From the NCBI GenBank assembly GCA_024278255.1, contig JAJRTP010000156.1, positions 1-5,600 on the forward strand: DNA of 5,600 nt, given 5' to 3'. Below the pieces are notes generated by a model. That model saw only the letters and a program-made list of their open reading frames with translations. It ran no database searches and was not told the origin of the DNA. Shown here one piece after another: positions 1 through 4,634 of this stretch (positions are counted from its first letter, which is position 1; each line of letters starts with the position of its first letter). A program made the position numbers and the translations under genes. This stretch comes from Chloroflexota bacterium. GTDB lineage: Bacteria; Chloroflexota; Anaerolineae; Promineifilales; Promineifilaceae.

Positions 1-146
1 AGGGCGGCAGCGGCCTCCTTCTCTGCGCCCTCCGCGTCCTCCGCGGTAAAAAAAAGCGCCGCCAGCAAAAACAACCAGCGGCGCAAAGTAAACAGGAAAA
101 GGAATACGGCCGTCAACCAACCTGCCAACTGCCCGCCTCTTTTCAT
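1..146 (-). CDS. Possible small membrane protein, partial; may be spurious
   Basis: An open frame begins with ATG at 146, 11 bases after the DNase stop codon, and stays open to the left edge (48 whole codons, MKRGGQLAGWL...). Residues 7-33 are strongly hydrophobic (L, F, A, W with one RR pair), like one or two membrane segments, followed by an acidic/alanine stretch TAEDAEGAEKEAAAA. Against it: there is no Shine-Dalgarno sequence before the ATG, the hydrophobic part overlaps a good terminator-like hairpin with a T tract, and the acidic tail is the translation of a 9-base tandem repeat. It may therefore be intergenic DNA that happens to be open. I do not recognise a family and assign no function. 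Confidence 0.3.
   Translation of the reverse strand, partial: MKRGGQLAGWLTAVFLFLFTLRRWLFLLAALFFTAEDAEGAEKEAAAA
21..47. repeat. Three tandem 9-base units, CTCYGCGNY
   Basis: Three adjacent 9-mers, CTCTGCGCC, CTCCGCGTC and CTCCGCGGT, are followed directly by eight A residues (48-55). They resemble short GC-rich intergenic repeats seen in many environmental bacterial genomes, although I cannot confirm copies elsewhere. Read on the minus strand, the units encode the EDAEGAE part of the doubtful frame at 1-146. Confidence 0.5.
48..84 (-). terminator. Candidate intrinsic terminator after the DNase gene
   Basis: On the minus strand, a 7-bp all-GC stem (GCGCCGC at 84-78 pairing with GCGGCGC at 62-56) encloses a 15-base loop and is followed at once by eight T residues (55-48). 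It lies 74 bases past the DNase stop, in the right orientation to end that transcript. The loop is longer than usual, and the same bases also fit the open frame at 1-146, so the two readings compete. Confidence 0.5.
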
Positions 147-157
147 ACCGGCTGCAT

Positions 158-2557
158 CTAATTGCCCGACCGTAAAATGACGGGCAAATAAATAAACCGC
201 TGAAAAGATAAGCCGACAACAACCGGATCGTGATCTGAAGCGCGGTAAGGCCCAGCGTCATATAATTCACTCAACTGATTTGCCGATTTGAACTCTTCGT
301 TGTAATCCAGCGCCCGCGGTTCATCCGCATTGATATGCCAAACAGCCGCACCGGTGACAAACGGCCGTAAACCAGCGCTGGCCAACGCATGATCCAGATA
401 GCCAAACTGACCGTCAAAGGCATACGTATAAGCGTACAAGCCGCCAAAATCAGACAAAAGGTTGCTGTACCCGGCATCTTTAATCGCCGTAATCGGGTCT
501 TCCATAGCGTAAGAGTTCAGATCGCCGATGATCAGATTGTACTCGCTGCCCGTTCCCGTGGGATCGGTCGCCAGCCAGTTGACCAACGCTTCAGCCGCCG
601 CCTTGCGCGTCAAATTGCAGTTACCCTGACCATCGCCCGTGTCCGGATCGCCTACGTCGTCGCAGGGAGAGCCTTTGGATTTCAGGTGATTAACAGCCAC
701 GACAACCACTTCACTAGACATGGTTTCCGTAAACGCCTGTGTCAAAACAGGGCGGTTTTTATCGTCGTTAAAGCTGGCGTCTACGCTGGCATCCAAAATA
801 ACCGGCGAACCAGCCGGCGTAACGCTGGCCGGTTTATAAAGCAGACCAACGGCGATCTCATCCGTGCCAATAGGGCCGCCCGCGTCCACAAAAGCGTAGG
901 TTCCCGCGCCAGCAACGGCATTCAGGCCGTTCACCAAATCCTGGATGGCGCTGAACTGGCCGTAGCCATCGTTTTCAATCTCCATCAAACCGATAACATC
1001 CGCATCCAAAGCAACAATAGCGGAGATAATCTTGTCCCGCTGCCGGTTAAACTCTGAAAGTGAATCCGCACCGCGTGGCGCAGGGAAACCGCTTCCCTGC
1101 CCATCTCCATTGAAGTAGTTGAGGACGTTAAAGCTGGCAATGCGCAGATCGCCGCCCACATCCGGGGCTGCCGGGCGGGGATTGGCGGGGGCAAAGTCCA
1201 CGGAACCAGCCGGCTGGATGCGGTAGGCGCCAAAACCATAATCCAGCACGCCTACCAGATTGGTAATAAAGTCTCCGGCGCGCAGCGTGTCCGTATAGGT
1301 CAGTTTGGGCGGCGGATAGACGATAGGATCGGGGTTCTGGTTGGTATAAGTATCATCCAACAGGATGCGGCTGCGGTCATTCAGGTCTTGCCGATCCAGC
1401 GCTGCCTGGCCGGGAGTAACGACGCTGGTGGGGTTGTACAACCGGTCATTGACGGAAAGGGAAATCTGGCCGTAACGCCCCAGGTTGTACGTCTCGGTGG
1501 CGTATAATCCTTGGGGAAATTCCAGGAGCATTCCCTCGTACTGCTCCCATTCATCCAGGGAAGCAACAGGCAGGGTAACGGCCGTAGCCGTAATCGTCCC
1601 CGCCTGACAGCCCAAAACAGACGAAACAGCATTGATTTCAGTCAAATCAAAATATTCTGTTACCTGGCCGGTCACGCGCACTTGAAGTCCCACGCTCACG
1701 GGAGGTATATTAGCATAAACAAAAATGCCATCTGAAGTAGCCGAGTTGCCGTCTCCGACCACATCCTGAATGAAGAAACCGCTAATCTGGTTGGCGTCCT
1801 GGTATACGGCCGTAACAACCCCTTCCGTAGACACCGTATCCCCAACCAACGGACTACTGCTGCCACTGCCCTGAATATCATAGATGGGCGTGTACGTCTC
1901 CCCGCAGGCATCTATTGTAGTTGAATAAGTGCCGATGGGAACGGGATTGGCCGCCGTTGCATTGCTTGTTTCGCCATCAAGGGCATTGGGGCCGCTAAAC
2001 GTCCAGTTGCCTAAAACAAAGGTTGAACCATCCGGTCCCGTGCCATTCTGACGATACGCCCAGCCGTCCATATACTCCCACGGCTGGCCGGTACCGTCCG
2101 TGTCAATATCGCCAAAAACGTCACTGACGCTGCCATTGGTGAACAACTCTATAGCATCATCACCATTGATATTCATTGCCGTGCCATGTGTGTAGTCAGG
2201 CGCAAAGCCAAAAAAGTTTGTGAATCCCGTAGATTCGGTAGCAACGTAGATAAAACTGCCCGCCGATACCGAATCTGCGGGAAAGGTGAATTCCTGCCCG
2301 TCACTGCCGCCGCCATTGTTAGCGGAACCCAAACCATAAATACTCAAATCGGGGATGTCGTTAATGACGTACAATTCGACGCCTTTGGGAAGACCACCGG
2401 TAAGTGGGCCATCGTAAACGGCCGTAATAATCAAATCATCTTGCGGGGCGGCAAACACGTCTCCCATCATCGTCAAAAACAAAACGGCCAGCAGCCCGGC
2501 AGCCATCACCGGCGCTAGAACCAAACTACGTAAAGAATAGTTGCGTCGTTTGATCAT
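158..2557 (-). CDS. Secreted ExeM/NucH-type endonuclease (extracellular DNase)
   Basis: This is a 799-residue secreted nuclease. ATG at 2557 is chosen over an in-frame GTG at 2581 because AGGAG lies 7 bases before it and because it puts a signal peptide at the N terminus: KRR, hydrophobic residues 12-31, likely cleavage after VFA-36. Residues about 40-215 resemble a lamin-tail-like domain (ITAVYDG, GDDAIELF). Residues about 223-325 resemble the YhcR-type OB fold. Residues about 470-792 are an endonuclease/exonuclease/phosphatase domain with ASFNVLNYF (N477), GLMEIEND (catalytic-type E526), NHLKSKG (H624), IIGDLNS (D679, N681), YLDHAL (D722, H723) and SDHDPV (D775, H776). C632 and C647 flank the D/G-rich DTGDGQGN loop typical of ExeM. 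Family members cut extracellular DNA for nutrients or biofilm turnover. The tail IYLPVILRSGN replaces the GlyGly-CTERM anchor of proteobacterial ExeM. All the recognisable catalytic motifs are present and the frame is intact. Confidence 0.9.
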   Translation of the reverse strand: MIKRRNYSLRSLVLAPVMAAGLLAVLFLTMMGDVFAAPQDDLIITAVYDGPLTGGLPKGVELYVINDIPDLSIYGLGSANNGGGSDGQEFTFPADSVSAGSFIYVATESTGFTNFFGFAPDYTHGTAMNINGDDAIELFTNGSVSDVFGDIDTDGTGQPWEYMDGWAYRQNGTGPDGSTFVLGNWTFSGPNALDGETSNATAANPVPIGTYSTTIDACGETYTPIYDIQGSGSSSPLVGDTVSTEGVVTAVYQDANQISGFFIQDVVGDGNSATSDGIFVYANIPPVSVGLQVRVTGQVTEYFDLTEINAVSSVLGCQAGTITATAVTLPVASLDEWEQYEGMLLEFPQGLYATETYNLGRYGQISLSVNDRLYNPTSVVTPGQAALDRQDLNDRSRILLDDTYTNQNPDPIVYPPPKLTYTDTLRAGDFITNLVGVLDYGFGAYRIQPAGSVDFAPANPRPAAPDVGGDLRIASFNVLNYFNGDGQGSGFPAPRGADSLSEFNRQRDKIISAIVALDADVIGLMEIENDGYGQFSAIQDLVNGLNAVAGAGTYAFVDAGGPIGTDEIAVGLLYKPASVTPAGSPVILDASVDASFNDDKNRPVLTQAFTETMSSEVVVVAVNHLKSKGSPCDDVGDPDTGDGQGNCNLTRKAAAEALVNWLATDPTGTGSEYNLIIGDLNSYAMEDPITAIKDAGYSNLLSDFGGLYAYTYAFDGQFGYLDHALASAGLRPFVTGAAVWHINADEPRALDYNEEFKSANQLSELYDAGPYRASDHDPVVVGLSFQRFIYLPVILRSGN

Positions 2558-2564
2558 TCGTTTT

Positions 2565-2569
2565 CTCCT
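2565..2569 (-). promoter_or_regulatory. Ribosome binding site fixing the DNase start
   Basis: AGGAG on the minus strand, 7 bases before the ATG at 2557. It lies downstream of the alternative GTG at 2581 and so favours the ATG as the true start. Confidence 0.8.
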
Positions 2570-2585
2570 ATAAGTGACCACCGCC

Positions 2586-2644
2586 GCGGCACTTTTTTCG
2601 CCGACAGCGGCACTTTGAAAACCATTGGGCGGTTTTCACCGACA
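2586..2644. repeat. Degenerate tandem repeat with hairpin in the DNase leader
   Basis: Plus-strand unit one (2586-2606) runs GCGGCACTTT...TTTTCGCCGACA. Unit two starts at once (2607-2616, identical GCGGCACTTT) and ends in TTTTCACCGACA (2633-2644). The two differ by one substitution in the right half and by about 17 extra bases in unit two. The extra bases build an 8-bp inverted repeat (TGAAAACC at 2616-2623, GGTTTTCA at 2631-2638, 7-base loop). No T tract follows on either strand, so it is not an intrinsic terminator. It sits between the candidate promoter and the DNase start and would be in the mRNA leader. Confidence 0.6.
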
Positions 2645-2699
2645 AAGGTAAACAGACACACACTTTTTCCAACACCAGAGAGAAACACCGCCGCCCCCA

Positions 2700-2708
2700 A
2701 TTATACCA
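2700..2708 (-). promoter_or_regulatory. Candidate extended -10 promoter for the DNase gene
   Basis: The minus strand reads TGGTATAAT (2708 to 2700), a perfect TATAAT with the TG of an extended -10 element. The hexamer 17 bases upstream (TGTGGT) is a poor -35, which extended -10 promoters tolerate. Transcription would start near 2693, giving a leader of about 135 bases. It lies just past the stop codon of the upstream membrane protein gene, as expected for an independent promoter. Confidence 0.45.
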
Positions 2709-2718
2709 GCCAACACAC

Positions 2719-3774
2719 TCAGACCACAGATGAACTCCGCCCGCTCCACCAAGCAGCCAACAGCAGAAACAGGCCGAGACCAAACATCAACCCGGCTTGC
2801 AAGTAAACGCGGTTCAGCCAGAGCTTGTTCAACTCCTGCCAGACCTTCGCCAGAACAGAGAGAATGGCGCCGCCCGGCACAAATGAAGCGGCCGCTGCGG
2901 CCGATCCGGCAGCCACATTAGCCGAAACAAACAAGGCCAGCAGCAGCGCCAACCCGCCGGTCAGCGTCAACGGCCAGCCCCACCACAAGCCCAATGTGCG
3001 CAGGGAACGAATGGCAAACAGGGCGATGGTCAGCAGAGCCAACAGCGGCAGCAGCCATAACGTCCAGGCCCATTGGTCGGCCAGCAGGTATGCTTGCCGC
3101 GCTCGCTCAAGGCGCTGCAATTCAGCCGGGGGCATGTTTTGTAGCAGGGAGATTTCTATGCCGCCGGCCGTCAACTGGGGGTTTTGCCGGAGGGATTGGG
3201 CGATCATCGTATGCGCCTGGGCGGCCAACGTTTCCTGACCCACGCCGGGAGGAATGCAGGTCGGAATTTCGCCGCCGCCGGTCAGCCCGCTCAGCAACGC
3301 GCCCACATCGTCGGCCGAACAAGGAGGCAGGGTGCTGACAAAGAAGGTAATCATCTGCTTGCCGGCATCTCCTTCCAGTTGAACCAGCAAGGGCTGCACG
3401 TCCAGACGCACCGTGGCGGCGGTCGGATCGCCGGTTTCCAGGTAATCGTAGATGGCATTGACGGCCGTTTCCGCCTGCGCCTCTACCCATTGCGGGGGAA
3501 TCAGATTGACGGCGGCGGCAGCCAAAGCCGCATTGTCCACAGCGATGGGCGGCAGTCCGGCCTTTTCCATTTGCTCCTGAATGAGCCGGGAAGCAAACTG
3601 GGGCGCTTGTGTCCGCACCCAGCCATCCAACCCGCCCGTCTCGGTCACAGCGCTAACCACCGCCTGCCGGTCTGTGATGACGTTGGCTGCATTGACGACG
3701 AATAGGGCGAATACGGCCGTCAGTAAAAATCCAATGGCCGCTAAAACAGCAATGACTTTGCGTATAATTTCCAT
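2719..3774 (-). CDS. Unrecognised four-helix membrane protein with large outer domain
   Basis: This 351-residue protein belongs to no family I can name. ATG at 3774 has AAAGAGG ending 5 bases upstream. Predicted membrane segments lie at about residues 5-29, 234-256, 261-285 and 324-344. Positive charges (RK before helix 1, RSLR between helices 2 and 3, GR after helix 4) place both ends in the cytoplasm. Residues about 30-233 would then form a mostly helical extracytoplasmic domain. It contains the only two cysteines, in PPCSADD (C152) and PTCIPPG (C173), well placed for a disulfide. A second outer loop (286-323) is rich in Ala and Gly. The gene begins 16 bases after the trmD stop and is probably co-transcribed with it, but that does not reveal a function. 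Its GC-rich, Ala/Leu-rich coding looks like the neighbouring genes. No clear intrinsic terminator follows. Confidence 0.85.
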   Translation of the reverse strand: MEIIRKVIAVLAAIGFLLTAVFALFVVNAANVITDRQAVVSAVTETGGLDGWVRTQAPQFASRLIQEQMEKAGLPPIAVDNAALAAAAVNLIPPQWVEAQAETAVNAIYDYLETGDPTAATVRLDVQPLLVQLEGDAGKQMITFFVSTLPPCSADDVGALLSGLTGGGEIPTCIPPGVGQETLAAQAHTMIAQSLRQNPQLTAGGIEISLLQNMPPAELQRLERARQAYLLADQWAWTLWLLPLLALLTIALFAIRSLRTLGLWWGWPLTLTGGLALLLALFVSANVAAGSAAAAASFVPGGAILSVLAKVWQELNKLWLNRVYLQAGLMFGLGLFLLLAAWWSGRSSSVV

Positions 3775-3790
3775 GTAAGCCTCTTTGTAA

Positions 3791-4519
3791 TTATTCCTCT
3801 GCCAATGATTGTAAAAAACGTTTGTCTGCCTCGCTGAGGACGGCCGTTTCCAGCAAATCCGGCCGGCGTTCCCAGGTGCGGCGCAGCGCCCCTTCCCGCC
3901 GCCAGCGGGCCAGGTTGGCCGCGTGGCCGGAACGCACCACGTCGGGCACTTGCCAGCCGCGGAAGTCGGCCGGTTTGGTGTAATGCGGCCCTTCCAACAG
4001 GCCGGTAGCGTAGCTGTCCGTCTCGGCCGCGCCCGCAGCGCCCAATGCGCCGGGCAGGAGGCGGGTCACCGCATCTACCACCACCAGGGCTGCCAACTCA
4101 CCGCCGGTCAGCACGTAATCCCCGATGGAAATCTCGTCAGTGACCAGATGCTGCCGCACCCGTTCGTCCACCCCTTCGTAACGGCCGCAAATCAATATCA
4201 GCCGCTCCTGTTGGGCCAGTTCCTGGGCGACGGTTTGGGTGAACGGCCGTCCCTGCGGTGTAAGGAGGATGACAGGACACGCTTCATCGGCAGGCTTTAT
4301 GGCTTCAACGGCCCGGAAAATCGGTCCAGGCTTGAGGATCATACCACCGCCGCCGCCAAACGGAGGTTCATCGGTAACGCGGTGCTTACCTGTGGCGTAA
4401 TCCCGGATATTGTGCAGGTGAAATTCCACCAGGCCGGCTTCCTGCGCCCGCTTCAGGATGCTTTCGTTGAGATACCCCGGAAACATGCCGGGAAATAAAG
4501 TCAGGATGTCTATGCGCAT
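3791..4519 (-). CDS. trmD: tRNA (guanine-37-N1)-methyltransferase TrmD
   Basis: TrmD methylates N1 of G37, next to the anticodon, using S-adenosylmethionine, and prevents +1 frameshifting. It belongs to the SPOUT class of trefoil-knot enzymes and acts as a cytoplasmic dimer. The 242 residues match the usual length. Diagnostic motifs are all present: N-terminal MRIDILTLFP, HRVTDEPPFGGGGGM (46-60), LTPQGRPF (86-93), ICGRYEGVDERV (110-121), SIGDYVLTGGELAALV (131-146), RLLPG (153-157), DSYATGLLEGPHYTKP (168-183) and VPDVVRSGH (191-199). D168 and R153 correspond to the catalytic Asp169 and Arg154 of proteobacterial TrmD. The ATG at 4519 has no Shine-Dalgarno sequence, but a 29-codon ORF with one overlaps this start. 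The usual rpsP/rimM/rplS neighbours are missing: a divergent regulator lies upstream and a membrane protein gene 16 bases downstream. Confidence 0.97.
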   Translation of the reverse strand: MRIDILTLFPGMFPGYLNESILKRAQEAGLVEFHLHNIRDYATGKHRVTDEPPFGGGGGMILKPGPIFRAVEAIKPADEACPVILLTPQGRPFTQTVAQELAQQERLILICGRYEGVDERVRQHLVTDEISIGDYVLTGGELAALVVVDAVTRLLPGALGAAGAAETDSYATGLLEGPHYTKPADFRGWQVPDVVRSGHAANLARWRREGALRRTWERRPDLLETAVLSEADKRFLQSLAEE

Positions 4520-4599
4520 GGTTTTGTGATACGTGATGCGTATTGCGTATTGCGTAAAAGTTTATCACGCATCACACCTTCACGCATCACGCCAGCCAT
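4510..4599 (-). CDS. Candidate 29-codon upstream ORF overlapping the trmD start
   Basis: ATG at 4599 is preceded by AGGAG with a 7-base spacer, the same arrangement as at the DNase start. The frame encodes MAGVMREGVMRDKLLRNTQ followed by ten more residues ending in KPCA, and stops with TAG at 4512-4510. It therefore runs 10 bases into trmD, in another frame. Because trmD has no ribosome binding site of its own, termination here could allow coupled re-initiation at the trmD ATG. The peptide is made largely from heptamer repeats (GVMR occurs twice), so its sequence is unlikely to matter by itself. The alternative is that trmD is translated weakly without a leader signal and this frame is chance. 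Confidence 0.4.
   Translation of the reverse strand: MAGVMREGVMRDKLLRNTQYASRITKPCA
4529..4592. repeat. Opposed heptamer repeats between trmD and the regulator
   Basis: On the minus strand 4556-4529 reads as four adjacent heptamers: TACGCAA, TACGCAA, TACGCAT, CACGTAT. On the plus strand 4564-4592 reads ATCACGC, ATCACAC, one extra base, TTCACGC, ATCACGC. The two blocks are partly complementary: CGTGATGCGT (4532-4541) matches ACGCATCACG (4582-4591) perfectly over 10 bp, and 9 of those bases also match 4567-4575. TCACGCATCAC occurs as an 11-base direct repeat at 4565 and 4580. It could fold as a cruciform or RNA hairpin, bind a regulator, or be a dispersed intergenic repeat. Confidence 0.65.
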
Positions 4600-4606
4600 G
4601 CCATCT

Positions 4607-4611
4607 CTCCT
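4607..4611 (-). promoter_or_regulatory. Ribosome binding site of the trmD upstream ORF
   Basis: AGGAG on the minus strand. It is 7 bases from the ATG at 4599 and only 2 from another ATG at 4604, which opens just a 5-codon frame (MAWLA). It is the only good ribosome binding site upstream of trmD. Confidence 0.5.
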
Positions 4612-4616
4612 GTTTT

Positions 4617-4625
4617 TGTTATAAT
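4617..4625 (+). promoter_or_regulatory. Extended -10 promoter of the regulator gene, leaderless
   Basis: TGTTATAAT: a perfect TATAAT (4620-4625) with the extended -10 TG. The hexamer 17 bases upstream (CATGCC) is not a convincing -35. Transcription should start about 6-10 bases after the box, at roughly 4631-4635, on or just before the ATG at 4635. The mRNA would then have little or no leader. Confidence 0.6.
4618..4623 (-). promoter_or_regulatory. Possible trmD -10 box overlapping the regulator promoter
   Basis: TATAAC on the minus strand (4623 to 4618) differs from TATAAT by one base and shares its bases with the opposite-strand box. It would start transcription near 4611, just at the AGGAG site. 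No good -35 is visible, and because TTATAA is palindromic this may be only the shadow of the plus-strand promoter. Confidence 0.25.
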
Positions 4626-4634
4626 CGCTGACGT

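Noticed and set aside
389..1057. Plus-strand open frame of 222 residues opposite the DNase domain
   Set aside because: It is antisense to the EEP nuclease domain, whose motifs are all intact, and it shows no recognisable domain and no start signal. It is a shadow of GC-rich coding.
2558..2581. Eight-residue N-terminal extension of the DNase from GTG at 2581
   Set aside because: The AGGAG site lies inside this extension and points to the ATG at 2557. The extension would also put extra charged residues before the signal peptide.
2616..2638. 8-bp inverted repeat as an intrinsic terminator of the membrane protein gene
   Set aside because: The stem is AT-rich at its base and no T tract follows on either strand.
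2888..2903. GCGGCCGC-type CGGCCG cores as further members of the octamer family
   Set aside because: They lack the flanking A and T and read as ordinary Ala-rich codons, so they were not counted with ACGGCCGT.
3923..4498. Plus-strand open frame of 191 residues opposite trmD
   Set aside because: It is fully antisense to a complete, strongly conserved gene and has no family features.
4386..4568. Minus-strand 60-residue open frame across the trmD start
   Set aside because: It overlaps the conserved trmD N terminus in another frame, has no ribosome binding site, and its composition (many His) reflects the heptamer repeats.
4529..4592. Heptamer repeats as a small CRISPR array
   Set aside because: The units are 7 bases, adjacent and degenerate, with no spacers of constant length.
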